The notes under the pieces are model-generated. The model was not told the DNA's origin, made no database searches, and was given only the letters and a program-made list of their open reading frames with translations. DNA of 64,000 bases from Segniliparus rugosus ATCC BAA-974 (GTDB taxonomy: Bacteria > Actinomycetota > Actinomycetes > Mycobacteriales > Mycobacteriaceae), in contig NZ_KI391953.1 of assembly GCF_000185725.2 (NCBI RefSeq), forward strand, positions 310,001-374,000. The letters are read 5' to 3'. The position numbers and the translations under genes are program-made. Of the stretch, positions 43,487 to 52,859 are shown piece after piece; position 1 is the stretch's first letter; the number at the start of each line of letters is the position of its first letter.

Positions 43487-44194
43487 TTGGGAGAGGGAGT
43501 TCAGGCCCGAAGCGGGGCGTTGCGGGTCTTAGTCGCGGAGGACGAGGCGCTCATCCGTCTCGACCTTGTCGAGATGCTCAAAGAAGAAGGTTATGCCGTG
43601 GTCGGCGAGGCTGCGGACGGGCAGTCGGCGGTCGATCTCGCCGTCTCGCTGCGCCCGGACCTGGTCTTGATGGACGTGAAGATGCCGGTGCGCGACGGCA
43701 TCGACGCCGCGAGCGAGATCGCGAAGGGCCGCATCGCCCCCGTGGTGATCCTCACCGCGTTCAGCCAGCGGGACATGGTCGAGCGCGCCAGGGAGGCCGG
43801 AGCCTTGGCGTATCTGGTCAAGCCGTTCTCCCAGGCGGACCTCGCCCCGGCGATCGAGCTGGCGGTGAGCCGGTTCGAGGAGCTTGTCGCGCTGGAGAAA
43901 GAGGTGCTGACCCTCCAAGAGCGCTTCGAAGCCCGCAAAATCGTGGACCAGGCCAAAGGGCTGCTCATGGACACCCACAAGCTCACCGAGGCGCAAGCGT
44001 TCAAGTGGTTGCAGCGCTCGGCGATGGACCGCCGCGAAACGATGAAAGCCGTGGCGGAAATGGTGATCGCGACGCTCAGCGAGAAGCGGACGGGCGAAAC
44101 GGAGCCGCTCGCGCCGCTCGGGGATTCCGGCTCCCGCAAACCCCGCCCGCGCAGGCGCGTCTCCTCGGAGACCCCAGGGCCCTTGGCCGATTAG
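43487..44194 (+). CDS. pdtaR: ANTAR-domain response regulator PdtaR
   Basis: 235 residues with a TTG start (GAGAGG eight bases upstream). Receiver domain (about 12-128) with acidic pair VAEDEALIR, phospho-acceptor D63 in LMDVKMP and the Lys of LVKPFS. The C-terminal ANTAR RNA-binding domain (about 142-200) contains RKIVDQAKGLLMD and the conserved AFKWLQRSAMDRR. PdtaR, with its kinase PdtaS, controls gene expression by binding ANTAR RNA hairpins and antitermination. Adjacent to polA as in M. tuberculosis (Rv1626, Rv1629). A basic disordered tail follows residue 205. Confidence 0.95.
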   Translation: MGEGVQARSGALRVLVAEDEALIRLDLVEMLKEEGYAVVGEAADGQSAVDLAVSLRPDLVLMDVKMPVRDGIDAASEIAKGRIAPVVILTAFSQRDMVERAREAGALAYLVKPFSQADLAPAIELAVSRFEELVALEKEVLTLQERFEARKIVDQAKGLLMDTHKLTEAQAFKWLQRSAMDRRETMKAVAEMVIATLSEKRTGETEPLAPLGDSGSRKPRPRRRVSSETPGPLAD

Positions 44195-44216
44195 GGGCAG
44201 CGCATAGACTGGCCCG

Positions 44217-46931
44217 GTGGACTCGCCGAAGCATAAACTTCTCCTGCTCGACGGGCATTCGCTCGCGTTCCGTGCTTTCTACGCTCTGCCGGAGGAGAAT
44301 TTCCGGACCGCCGAGGGCTTGACGACGAACGCGGTCTACGGCTTCGTCTCGATGCTCATCAACCTGCTCCGCGACGAGGACCCCACGCATGTGGCGGTCG
44401 CGTTCGACATCTCCCGCAAGACGTTCCGGTCGCAGATGTACCCGGAGTACAAGGCCACCCGGTCCAAGTCCCCGGAATCCTTCCCCGGACAGGTGGACCT
44501 GATCAAAGAGGTGCTCGGCGCGCTCGGGATCGTGTGGGAGGCGCACGAGGGCTACGAGGCGGACGACATCATCGCCACCTACGCCACCCAAGGCCAGCAG
44601 CAGGGCTACCAAGTGCTCATCATGACGGGGGACCGGGACGCGCTGCAGCTGGTGACCCCCGACATCACTGTGCTGTACCCGAACCGGGGGGTCTCGGACT
44701 TGATCCGCTACACCCCCGAGCAGGTGGAGGAGAAATACGGGCTCAGCCCGGCGCAATACCCGGATTTCGCCGCGTTGCGCGGCGACCCGAGCGACAATCT
44801 GCCGAAGATCCCCGGCGTGGGCGAGAAGACCGCGTCGAGCTGGGTGAAGTCCTACCACTCCCTCGCCGAGCTGCTCGAGCGCGCCGACGAGGTCACAGGG
44901 AAGACCGGGCAGGCGCTGCGCGACCATCTCGACCAGGTGCGGCGCAACCGCCAGCTCACCGAGCTGGTCCGGGACATGGAGGTGGACCACGCGGTCGCGG
45001 ACCTCACGCGCCAGCAGTGGGACCGGGACCAGGTCCACGCGCTCTTCGACCGGCTGGAGTTCCGGGTGCTGCGCGACCGGCTGTTCGCGACGCTGGGCGC
45101 GGTGGAGCCGGAGGCGGAAGAAAGCGTCGAGGTGGCCGGCGAGTTGCTCGCCCCTGGGGCGGTCGGCGCGTGGCTCGCCGAACACGCACGGGACGGGGAG
45201 CGCTGCGGCGTGGCCGTGCACGGCGCGCAAGTCCCCTCCGGGGGAGGCGGCACGCCGCTCAAAGACGGTGGCGGCGCGTGGCTCGTCGCGATCGCGGGCG
45301 CGGACGGGCATGGCGCGGCGATCCGCACCGAGACGATGACCCCGGAGGACGTGCGGGCGCTGGACGGCTGGCTCGCCGACCCCGCCGTGCCCAAGGCGTT
45401 CCACGAGGCGAAATGGGCCACGCACGCGTTGCGGGGCGGCGGTTTCGCCGAGATCGCGGGCGTCACAACGGACACCGGCCTCGCCGCGTACATCGCCCGG
45501 CCCGGACAGCGCTCCTTCAACCTCCCCGACCTCGCGCTGCGGTATCTGCGCCGCCAGCTCGGCCCAGAGGACGGCGGGGAGAAGCAGCTCTCCCTGCTCG
45601 ACGACTCAACGGGCGAGGACAAGGAGGCCGACGACTCGATCACGGAGGCCGCCGCCATCCGCGAGCTGGGCGGCGCTCTGGACGACGTGCTGGACAAGGC
45701 GGGCTCCGCCGACCTGCTGCGCACGATGGAGCTGCCGCTCACCTTCGTCCTTGCCAGGATGGAGGAAGCCGGGATCGCGGTGGACCAGGACGGCCTGGCG
45801 GGCCTGCACGCGGACTTCGCCGCCCGAGTGAAGCAGGCCGCAGAATCCGCGTACTCGGTGATCGGGAAAGAGATCAACCTCGGCTCGCCCAAGCAGCTGC
45901 AGGTGGTGCTCTTCGACGAGCTCGGCATGCCCAAGACGAAGAAGACCAAGACCGGGCACACCACGGACGCGGACGCGTTGCAGTGGCTCTTCGAGAAGAC
46001 CGAGCACCCGTTCCTGCTGTACCTGCTCGAACACCGGGACGCGACCAGGCTCATGACCACGGCGCAGGGCTTGATCAAGGCGATCGGCCCGGACGGGCGG
46101 ATCCACACCACCTTCCGCCAGGACGTGGCGGCCACCGGCAGGCTGTCCTCGACGGACCCGAACCTGCAGAACATCCCGGTGCGCACCGACGAGGCGCGGC
46201 GGATCCGGGGCGTCTTCGTGGTCGGCGAGGGGCACGAGGCGCTGATGACCGCGGACTACTCGCAGATCGAGATGCGCATCATGGCGCACCTCTCCGGGGA
46301 CGATGGGCTCATCGAGGCGTTCCGCACCGGCGAGGACTTGCACAACTTCGTCGCCTCGCGCGCGTTCGGCGTGCCGATCGACGAGGTGGGCGCCGAGCTG
46401 CGCAGGCGGGTGAAGGCGATGAGCTACGGCCTCGCCTACGGCCTGTCCGCGTTCGGCCTCGCGTCGCAGCTCGGCGTCTCGGGGGAAGAGGCGAAAGCCC
46501 AGATGGACGCGTACTTCGCCCGGTTCGGCGGGGTCCGCGACTACCTGCACGCGGTGGTCGAGGAGGCGCGGCGCAAGGGGTACACCGAGACGCTGTTCGG
46601 GCGCAGGCGCTACTTGCCGGACCTCACCAGCGACAACCAGCAGCAGCGCGCCGTCGCGGAGCGGGCCGCGCTCAACGCCCCGATCCAGGGCAGCGCGGCG
46701 GACATCATCAAGGTCGCGATGATCCATGTGGCAGAAGCGCTGGCCGAACGCGAGATGCGCTCGCGGATGTTGCTGCAAGTCCACGACGAGTTGGTGCTCG
46801 AAGTCGCGGACGGCGAGCGCGAAGAGCTGGCCGCGCTCGTGTCCGAGCAGATGGGCTCGGCTATCGAGCTGCTGGTCCCGATGGACGTCTCCGTCGGTTT
46901 CGGGGCGAACTGGGACGCTGCCGCGCACTGA
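44217..46931 (+). CDS. polA: DNA polymerase I
   Basis: 904 residues, GTG start. An N-terminal 5' nuclease domain (about 1-310; LLLDGHSLAFRAFYAL, GDRDALQLV), a degenerate 3'-5' exonuclease domain (about 320-500) as usual in actinobacteria, and the Pol-A polymerase domain (about 510-904) with motif A TADYSQIEMRI, motif B RRRVKAMSYGLAYG and motif C LLQVHDELVLEV. It fills gaps in repair and removes RNA primers. A 46-bp perfect palindrome after the stop serves as a bidirectional terminator. Confidence 0.98.
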   Translation: MDSPKHKLLLLDGHSLAFRAFYALPEENFRTAEGLTTNAVYGFVSMLINLLRDEDPTHVAVAFDISRKTFRSQMYPEYKATRSKSPESFPGQVDLIKEVLGALGIVWEAHEGYEADDIIATYATQGQQQGYQVLIMTGDRDALQLVTPDITVLYPNRGVSDLIRYTPEQVEEKYGLSPAQYPDFAALRGDPSDNLPKIPGVGEKTASSWVKSYHSLAELLERADEVTGKTGQALRDHLDQVRRNRQLTELVRDMEVDHAVADLTRQQWDRDQVHALFDRLEFRVLRDRLFATLGAVEPEAEESVEVAGELLAPGAVGAWLAEHARDGERCGVAVHGAQVPSGGGGTPLKDGGGAWLVAIAGADGHGAAIRTETMTPEDVRALDGWLADPAVPKAFHEAKWATHALRGGGFAEIAGVTTDTGLAAYIARPGQRSFNLPDLALRYLRRQLGPEDGGEKQLSLLDDSTGEDKEADDSITEAAAIRELGGALDDVLDKAGSADLLRTMELPLTFVLARMEEAGIAVDQDGLAGLHADFAARVKQAAESAYSVIGKEINLGSPKQLQVVLFDELGMPKTKKTKTGHTTDADALQWLFEKTEHPFLLYLLEHRDATRLMTTAQGLIKAIGPDGRIHTTFRQDVAATGRLSSTDPNLQNIPVRTDEARRIRGVFVVGEGHEALMTADYSQIEMRIMAHLSGDDGLIEAFRTGEDLHNFVASRAFGVPIDEVGAELRRRVKAMSYGLAYGLSAFGLASQLGVSGEEAKAQMDAYFARFGGVRDYLHAVVEEARRKGYTETLFGRRRYLPDLTSDNQQQRAVAERAALNAPIQGSAADIIKVAMIHVAEALAEREMRSRMLLQVHDELVLEVADGEREELAALVSEQMGSAIELLVPMDVSVGFGANWDAAAH

Positions 46932-46951
46932 GCGCCCGGTCCGCCGCATGG

Positions 46952-46997
46952 AACGAATTGGGGCTCCGCCGGAATTCCGGCGGAGCCCCAATTCGTT
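46952..46997. terminator. Bidirectional terminator between polA and the CsbD-like gene
   Basis: A perfect 46-bp palindrome centred on GGAATTCC (arms begin AACGAATTGGGG and end CCCCAATTCGTT), followed on the plus strand by TTCGTTCC-type T-rich sequence. It ends polA and the convergent CsbD-like gene. Confidence 0.85.
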
Positions 46998-47012
46998 TTC
47001 GTTCCTGGCGGC

Positions 47013-47210
47013 CTACTTGCCGCTCAGCTTGTCCTTGATGCCGTCGACAACGTCCTTGGCCTTGTCCGCCACGTCCTCGGCGGCCTGCTTGATCTTCGCG
47101 GAAGCCTGATCGGCGAGCCCTTCGGCTTTGAGCTGATCGTTGTCGGTCAGATCGCCGGCCGCCTCCTTCGCCTTCCCGCCGAATTCTTCTGCCTTGTCAG
47201 CGATGCCCAT
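47013..47210 (-). CDS. CsbD-family small stress protein
   Basis: 65 residues from the ATG at 47210, with GGAGA six bases upstream; the longer frame adds 14 unlikely residues. The sequence is a lysine/alanine/aspartate-rich amphipathic helix series (MGIADKAEEFGGKAKEAAGD ... KDKLSGK) typical of CsbD-like proteins, abundant under general stress in actinobacteria. The molecular function of the family is not established. No partner gene. Confidence 0.88.
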   Translation of the reverse strand: MGIADKAEEFGGKAKEAAGDLTDNDQLKAEGLADQASAKIKQAAEDVADKAKDVVDGIKDKLSGK

Positions 47211-47304
47211 GACATTCTCCATTCGCGTGTGAGCTGGGTCCGGCCGTTTCACCGGACTCGGCCAGTCTAGCCATGCCGCAGCCGACGCTAAAGTGATATT
47301 CGTC

Positions 47305-48135
47305 TCATTTTTTGGTCTTCGGGACCGCTCGGCTCGTGACGAGCCTGACCGCGCCCTCGTACCAGGTCCCGGTCAGGCGCACGAAAAGGTCGAGGAGCTT
47401 CGCGTCCGGGCCGACCAGCACTCGGGAGCTGCCTCGGCCGACCGCGTTCAAGATGATCTTCGCGGCGCGCTCGGGGGTGGTGATCGCCAGCTGCTGGAAC
47501 AGCCGCATCGTCCCCGCCCCGTCGTAGTCCTCGTCGAACACGGCGTTGTTGACGATGTTCGTCTTGATGCCGCCCGGATGGACAGTGGTCACCTTCACCG
47601 GGCGCCGCGCCGCGCGCAGCTCTTGGCGCAGCGCGTCGGTGAACCCGCGCACCGCGAACTTCGCCGCGTTGTATGCGGATTGGCTCGGCACCGAGAACAG
47701 GCCGAAGATGCTCGAGACATTGACGACGTGCCCGGCCCCGGACTCGATCAGATGCGGCAGGAACGCCTTGGTCCCGTACACCACGCCCCAGAAGTCGACG
47801 TCCACCACGCGCTCGATGTCCTTGATAGAGCTCTTCTCGAAATCCCCCAAGAACGCGATGCCCGCGTTGTTGTACACCTGGTGGACCGTGCCGAAATGCT
47901 CTTTCACCTGGTCGGCGTACAGGAAGACCGCCTGCTCCTCGGCGACGTTGAGCCGGTCGGCCTTGACCGTTCCGCCCGCCGCCTCGACCAGGCGCTTCGT
48001 CTCGGCCAGCCCGTCCACGTCGATGTCGCTGATCGCCAGCTTCGCTCCTCGGCGGGCCAGCTCCACGCTCAGCGCGCGCCCGATTCCCGATCCTGCTCCA
48101 GTGACGACGGCGACTTTGCCAGCGAAATAGTTCAC
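47305..48135 (-). CDS. Short-chain dehydrogenase/reductase
   Basis: 276 residues from the GTG at 48135. Classical SDR: cofactor loop VVTGAGSGIGRAL (about 9-21), DIDVDG choosing NAD(H), NNAG, and the catalytic NVSSIFGLFSVPSQSAYNAAK (Ser, Tyr, Lys). The C-terminal region TWYEGAVRLVTSRAVPK is hydrophobic/basic and may attach to membranes, as in mycobacterial acyl reductases such as the AcrA1/Rv3391 type. Substrate unknown; a fatty or mycolic-type keto group is possible. Confidence 0.88.
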   Translation of the reverse strand: MNYFAGKVAVVTGAGSGIGRALSVELARRGAKLAISDIDVDGLAETKRLVEAAGGTVKADRLNVAEEQAVFLYADQVKEHFGTVHQVYNNAGIAFLGDFEKSSIKDIERVVDVDFWGVVYGTKAFLPHLIESGAGHVVNVSSIFGLFSVPSQSAYNAAKFAVRGFTDALRQELRAARRPVKVTTVHPGGIKTNIVNNAVFDEDYDGAGTMRLFQQLAITTPERAAKIILNAVGRGSSRVLVGPDAKLLDLFVRLTGTWYEGAVRLVTSRAVPKTKK

Positions 48136-48423
48136 ATCGGCACGGTAGCAGAGCGCGGAAACAGGCGTCGGACCGAGGCGGACATGGTTATGCCGTCGTC
48201 GGCGGGAGGGGGAGGCGCATCGATAGCTCTGCGGCCAGCCGGGGATATCGAGCGGGAGAGCGGATCCGGGGCTCCTGCTCGCCGCCCGTCGCACGCGGCC
48301 GGGCGGTCTTCTGGGACTTGGCCGAGGCGGGGCCTCAGGGGCTGAAACCGTTTCTGCGAGGCTGTAGAATTCCATCATGGAAGACCGGAGGCCGATTTCC
48401 CTCCAGAAGAACCGCCGGTCACC

Positions 48424-48497
48424 GGCCCCATAGCTCAGCTGGATAGAGCAAGAGCCTTCTAATCTCTAGGTCGCTGGTTCGAGTCCAGCTGGGGTCA
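48424..48497 (+). tRNA. tRNA-Arg (anticodon UCU)
   Basis: 74 bases: acceptor GGCCCCA/TGGGGTC with discriminator A, D arm GCTC..GAGC, anticodon stem AGAG/CTCT around CTTCTAA (anticodon TCT, reads AGA), and T arm GCTGG-TTCGAGT-CCAGC. No CCA is encoded. A TAGAAT box at 48365-48370 is a plausible -10 element. Confidence 0.92.
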
Positions 48498-48516
48498 CGA
48501 GAGATTTCCGGGCGGG

Positions 48517-48992
48517 TCAGAAGATCCCGCGCTCGGTCCGGTACTCGCGCACCCAGTAGTGGACCGTCGTGACGCTCACCCCGTGCCGCGCCGCGAGTTC
48601 GCGCGCGGTGGCTTTTTCTGCAGGTATTGCTTGACGGCGGACTGTTGGTCTTGGTACGGCACGCGGGTGCGTTTGCTCTCGTGCCGAGGGGTCCGCTCCG
48701 CTGGCCGCGCTCGTTCCCGCGCGGCGCTTCGGTGCGCTTGCAATCGCGCGACGAGTTCTTCTCGCGTGGTGACGCCTGCGAGGAGCGCGTCCGCTTTGGA
48801 GGGTGCGCGGTGCAGGTCGCGCGGGGGCTTGGGCGATGGCAGGCCGTGCTCGTCGGCGTGGCGGCGCGCCCAGCGCCACACGGTGGAGGGCTGCACTCCG
48901 AGTTCGCGGGCGAGCTCGACGGCGGTCCGCTCGCCGGACACGACTTGCCGCGCCGCGTCCGCGCGCGCTTGGGGATTCGTTCGAGGACCCAT
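48517..48992 (-). pseudogene. Double helix-turn-helix protein interrupted by a -1 frameshift at an A5 run
   Basis: The first frame (48992 to 48576) encodes a HTH segment GERTAVELARELGVQPSTVW (residues ~20-39) and a basic linker. At the run of five A (plus-strand T 48613-48617), a shift of -1 continues into KKATARELAARHGVSVTTVH YWVREYRTERGIF and stops at 48517. The two halves are similar to each other, so the fused product would be a tandem-HTH protein of about 158 residues, resembling transposase or Lsr2-type HTH units. It could be a programmed frameshift (AAAAAG), a recent mutation or a sequencing error. Family not recognised. Confidence 0.6.
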
Positions 48993-49121
48993 CTCGCCAG
49001 CACCCTTCCCTTTCGGGATGCGCCGCGAGGCCGCGCCGAAACACCCCGAATCGACCCACGACGAGAAGCCCCACGTCGCTCTCGTGTTTCAGCGTAACAG
49101 CTTGCGGGCGGCAGTAGGCTC

Positions 49122-49577
49122 ATGCGGGTGAGCGAAGAGACTGCGATGATCGAGGAGATCGGCCCCGGCGAGACGGCGCGCGGATGGTCGGCGATGCGGG
49201 AGCTGCGGCCGCACATCCCCGACGAGGAGGTGTTCGTGAGCCAGGTGGACGAGTTGCAGCGTCCGCTCGGCTACCGGCTCGTCGGGGTGTTCCCTGAGGG
49301 CTCCGATCAGGCGGTCGCGGTGGCCGGTTTCCGGTTGAACTACAACTTGGTCTCCGGCAAGCACCTCTATATCGACGATCTGTCCACGTTGCCCGAGCAT
49401 CGGGGGAAGGGGCATGCCGCTCGGCTGCTCGCCTGGGCGGACGAGGAGGCGGAACGGCTCGGCTGCGGCGGGGTCGAGCTGGATTCGGGGACGGCGCCCG
49501 CACGGGCGACCGCGCACCGGCAGTATTTCAAGCACGGCTACACGATCACGAGCTTCCACTTCCGGAAGCCGCTGTGA
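49122..49577 (+). CDS. GNAT-family N-acetyltransferase
   Basis: 151 residues, one GNAT domain. The acetyl-CoA pyrophosphate loop motif is HRGKGHAARLLAWADEEAE (about 93-111), preceded by the beta-strand YIDDLSTLPE and followed by the ELDSGTAPARATAHRQYFKHGY motif B. Start uncertain (GTG 49128 or ATG 49146 are alternatives). The stop overlaps the GTG of the next gene, so the two are translationally coupled. Substrate unknown, perhaps an amino acid or amine handled by the downstream PLP enzyme. Confidence 0.85.
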   Translation: MRVSEETAMIEEIGPGETARGWSAMRELRPHIPDEEVFVSQVDELQRPLGYRLVGVFPEGSDQAVAVAGFRLNYNLVSGKHLYIDDLSTLPEHRGKGHAARLLAWADEEAERLGCGGVELDSGTAPARATAHRQYFKHGYTITSFHFRKPL

Positions 49578-50500
49578 CCGCGTACGGGGATGTGCTGGCC
49601 GCCCGCGAGCGCGTCGTCGGGCGAGTGCGGCGCACCCCGGTGGTCCGCGTCGAGGTTCCGACCGGGGACGGCGAGCTGGAGGTGGACTTCAAGCTGGAGT
49701 TTCTGCAGCACACTGGCTCGTTCAAGGCGCGCGGGATGGTGAACGCGGTGCTCGCGGCCCGCGAGCGTGGAGCGCTTGGCGAGGCGGGCGTGGTGATCGC
49801 GTCGGGCGGCAACGCGGGTCTCGCGGCGGCGTGGGCGGCCCGGCTCGTCGGCTGTCCGGCCACGGTGGTCGTCCCGGTGACGGCTCCCGCTGCGAAAGTC
49901 GCCCAACTGCACGAGCATGGGGCCGAGGTGGTGCAGCACGGCGCGGTGTACGCCGAGGCGTACGAGGAGGCGGCGCGGATCGGGCGCGCGAGCGGAGCGT
50001 TGCCGCTGCACGCCTACGACTTGCCCGAGGTGGTGGCGGGGGCGGGGACGATCGGTGTGGAGCTGGTGGAGGATCTCGGCGATGCGGCGGCGACTGTGCT
50101 GATCGCGGTCGGCGGGGGCGGCTTGGTGGCCGGGGTCGCCTCGGCCGTGCCCGACAGTTGGCGGGTCGTCGGGGTGGAGCCGGCCGGCTGCCCGACGTTG
50201 CGCGCCGCGTTGACGGCGGGGGAGCCGGTCCGGGTCGAAGTCGACTCCGTCGCGCAGGACGCCCTCGGGGCGAGTGTTTTGGGCGCTCTCGCTTTCGAAG
50301 TCGCGACCGCGAAGGGCGTGGAGTCGGCGCTCGTGGCCGACGAGGAGATCCTCGAGGCGAAGGCTTGGCTGTGGCAGCGCTGCCGGATTGTGGTCGAACC
50401 GTCCGGGGCGACCGCGCTCGCCGGGCTGATGAGCGGGGCGGTGCGCGTGTCGGGCCGGGCGGTTGTGGTCCTGTGCGGGGCGAACACGTCGTTGGCCTAA
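49574..50500 (+). CDS. PLP-dependent serine/threonine dehydratase-like enzyme
   Basis: 308 residues, fold-type II PLP enzyme. The PLP lysine lies in HTGSFKARGMVNAV (about 44-57), the SGGNAGLAAAWAA loop binds the substrate carboxylate, and GGGGLVAG binds the phosphate of PLP. The length (about 308) fits catabolic threonine/serine dehydratases without a regulatory ACT domain. Expected reaction: L-threonine or L-serine to 2-oxo acid + ammonia. Coupled to the upstream acetyltransferase by a TGA/GTG overlap; ettA starts nine bases downstream. Confidence 0.88.
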   Translation: MTAYGDVLAARERVVGRVRRTPVVRVEVPTGDGELEVDFKLEFLQHTGSFKARGMVNAVLAARERGALGEAGVVIASGGNAGLAAAWAARLVGCPATVVVPVTAPAAKVAQLHEHGAEVVQHGAVYAEAYEEAARIGRASGALPLHAYDLPEVVAGAGTIGVELVEDLGDAAATVLIAVGGGGLVAGVASAVPDSWRVVGVEPAGCPTLRAALTAGEPVRVEVDSVAQDALGASVLGALAFEVATAKGVESALVADEEILEAKAWLWQRCRIVVEPSGATALAGLMSGAVRVSGRAVVVLCGANTSLA

Positions 50501-50509
50501 GATGGTCCG

Positions 50510-52186
50510 GTGGCGGATTTCATCTACACCATGCGCAACGTGCGCAAAGCGCACGGCGACAAAGTCATCCTCGACAATGTGACCCTTGCCTTCCTCCCTG
50601 GGGCGAAGATCGGCGTCGTCGGCCCGAACGGAGCCGGCAAGTCCAGCGTCCTGAAGATCATGGCGGGGCTGGACCAGCCGGGCAACGGCGACGCCTTCCT
50701 CGCGCCGGAGGCGACTGTCGGCATCCTCATGCAGGAGCCGGAGCTCGACGAGGAGAAGACCGTCAAGCAGAACGTCGAGGCGGGCCTCGGCGAGATCAAG
50801 ACGAAGCTCGACCGCTTCAACGAGATCGGCGAGCTGATGGCGACCGAGTACTCCGACGAGCTCATGGAGGAGATGGGGCGGCTCCAGGAGGAGATCGACC
50901 ACGCCGACGCCTGGGATCTGGACTCCCAGCTGGAGCAGGCGATGGACGCGCTGCGCTGCCCGCCCGCGGACGAGTCGGTCGCGCATCTCTCCGGCGGCGA
51001 GCGCCGCCGGGTGGCGCTGTGCAAGCTGCTGCTCTCCAAGCCGGACCTGCTGCTGTTGGACGAGCCGACCAACCACCTGGACGCGGAGAGCGTGCTGTGG
51101 CTGGAGCAGTTCCTCGCGAGCTACCCCGGAGCCGTCCTCGCCGTCACCCACGACCGGTACTTCCTCGACAACGTCGCCCAGTGGATCCTCGAGCTCGACC
51201 GGGGCCGCGCCTACCCGTACGAGGGCAACTACTCCACGTACCTGGAGAAGAAGGCCGAACGGCTCGAAGTCCAGGGCAAGAAGGACCAGAAGCTGCAAAA
51301 GCGCCTCCAGGAGGAGCTGGCGTGGGTGAGGTCGGGCGCGAAGGCCCGCCAGGCCAAGAACAAGGCCCGACTCACCCGCTACGAGGAGATGGCCGCCGAG
51401 GCGGAGAAGACCCGCAAGCTCGACTTCGAGGAGATCCAGATCCCCGCAGGCCCCCGCCTGGGCAACGTGGTGGTCGAGGTCGACCATCTGGACAAGGGCT
51501 TCGGCGACCGCTTGTTGATCAAAGACCTCTCGTTCACGCTGCCGCGCAACGGCATCGTCGGGGTGATCGGGCCCAACGGCGTCGGCAAGTCCACGCTCTT
51601 CAAGACCATCGTCGGCCTCGAATCCCCGGATTCGGGCACGGTGAAGATCGGCGAGACCGTCAAGCTCAGCTACGTCGACCAGAACCGCGCGGGGATCGAC
51701 TCCACGAAGACGGTCTGGCAAGTGGTCTCCGAAGGCCTCGACTACATCCAGGTCGGGCAGACCGAGATCCCGTCCCGCGCCTACGTCTCCGCGTTCGGGT
51801 TCAAAGGGCCGGACCAGCAGAAGCCCTCGGGCGTGCTCTCCGGCGGCGAGCGCAACCGGCTCAACCTGGCGCTCACGCTCAAGCAGGGCGGGAACTTGAT
51901 CCTCCTCGACGAGCCGACCAACGACCTCGACGTGGAGACCCTCTCCTCGCTGGAGAACGCGCTGGAGAAGTTCCCCGGCTGCGCCGTGGTGATCTCCCAC
52001 GACCGCTGGTTCCTCGACCGCACCTGCACCCACATCCTCGCGTGGGAGGGCACCGACGAGAACTCGGCGAGCTGGTTCTGGTTCGAAGGGAACTTCCAGG
52101 GCTATGAGGCGAACAAGATCGAACGCCTCGGCCCGGACGCGGCCCGCCCGCATTCTGTGACGCACCGCAAGCTCACCAGAGGCTGA
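50510..52186 (+). CDS. ettA: Energy-dependent translational throttle protein EttA (ABC-F)
   Basis: 558 residues, GTG start. Two ABC ATPase domains without membrane parts: Walker A GPNGAGKS (about 41-48) and GPNGVGKS, signatures LSGGERRR and LSGGERNR, and Walker B LLLLDEPTNHLD and LILLDEPTNDLD. The interdomain linker and arm insertion are of EttA type. The protein binds the ribosomal E site and gates the first peptide bond according to ATP/ADP ratio. Highly conserved in actinobacteria. Confidence 0.95.
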   Translation: MADFIYTMRNVRKAHGDKVILDNVTLAFLPGAKIGVVGPNGAGKSSVLKIMAGLDQPGNGDAFLAPEATVGILMQEPELDEEKTVKQNVEAGLGEIKTKLDRFNEIGELMATEYSDELMEEMGRLQEEIDHADAWDLDSQLEQAMDALRCPPADESVAHLSGGERRRVALCKLLLSKPDLLLLDEPTNHLDAESVLWLEQFLASYPGAVLAVTHDRYFLDNVAQWILELDRGRAYPYEGNYSTYLEKKAERLEVQGKKDQKLQKRLQEELAWVRSGAKARQAKNKARLTRYEEMAAEAEKTRKLDFEEIQIPAGPRLGNVVVEVDHLDKGFGDRLLIKDLSFTLPRNGIVGVIGPNGVGKSTLFKTIVGLESPDSGTVKIGETVKLSYVDQNRAGIDSTKTVWQVVSEGLDYIQVGQTEIPSRAYVSAFGFKGPDQQKPSGVLSGGERNRLNLALTLKQGGNLILLDEPTNDLDVETLSSLENALEKFPGCAVVISHDRWFLDRTCTHILAWEGTDENSASWFWFEGNFQGYEANKIERLGPDAARPHSVTHRKLTRG

Positions 52187-52249
52187 CCTCGGGGTCCGCG
52201 CGGCGCCTCGCCGCGTTGTCGGCCGCTCATGCACCTGCTCCGCTGGCGC

Positions 52250-52690
52250 TCAGCTGCTCGGGGCGGCGACGCTGGCTTCGCCGTAGAGCTTGGCGAAGCC
52301 AGCGAGCACGGCTTCGGACACGGTTTGCGCGGCGGAGAACGGGCGGAGCATCACGGTGAAGGTCTCGATCAAGCCGTTCTCGCCGGGCTCGAGGATATCC
52401 ACCCCGTTGATCAGTTTCTCGCCGACTTTTGCCCGGAAGAGCAGCACGTGCGATTCGCGCGGCGCGCCGCCCGGCTCCTTCGCCGAAGAGCCCTCGTACT
52501 GGCCGACGTAGCGGAAATCGGTGAAGACGGCGGTCGTGAGGACGTTGAAGAGGGCGAGCACGGTCTCTTTGCCCTCGAACGGGCTGAATTTGACAGGGGA
52601 GTAGAACCGGATGTCCGGCGAGAGCAGCTCCGAAACCGCTGCGGGGTCTCGGTTCTCGATGGCTCGGCGGAAGTCGTCGGCGACGCTCAT
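52250..52690 (-). CDS. NTF2-like / SnoaL-type protein
   Basis: 146 residues with the NTF2-like alpha+beta barrel pattern: an N-terminal helix (DDFRRAIENRDPAAVSELLS), the strand-turn IRFYSPVKFSPFEGKETVLALF, and two C-terminal strands (HVLLFRAKVGEKLINGVDIL, LIETFTVMLRPF). The fold hosts small-ligand enzymes and binding proteins; no catalytic signature fixes a reaction. Stands alone on the minus strand between ettA and pruA, with a 170-base AT-containing promoter region upstream. Confidence 0.8.
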   Translation of the reverse strand: MSVADDFRRAIENRDPAAVSELLSPDIRFYSPVKFSPFEGKETVLALFNVLTTAVFTDFRYVGQYEGSSAKEPGGAPRESHVLLFRAKVGEKLINGVDILEPGENGLIETFTVMLRPFSAAQTVSEAVLAGFAKLYGEASVAAPSS

Positions 52691-52859
52691 CTCTGTGGCC
52701 TCCTTGGGTCCGGGGTTGCCGCGGCGGACACAAGGCTGTGGCCTGCGGCATAGGTTCTATGTTTTTAAGTATAACCCGTTCTTGACGGATTCGGCGCTGC
52801 GGCGGCCGCGGATTTGGCTTAAGCTGGCGAAAAGCGATCACTGATGGAAGGGAGGTCGC

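Noticed and set aside
43254-43487. Short minus-strand ORF upstream of pdtaR
   Set aside because: Overlaps the pdtaR promoter, has no ribosome-binding site and has an unremarkable translation.
49414-52107. Very long overlapping open frames in both strands over the dehydratase and ettA genes
   Set aside because: Shadow frames of high-GC coding sequence; the real genes have complete domain motifs in another frame.
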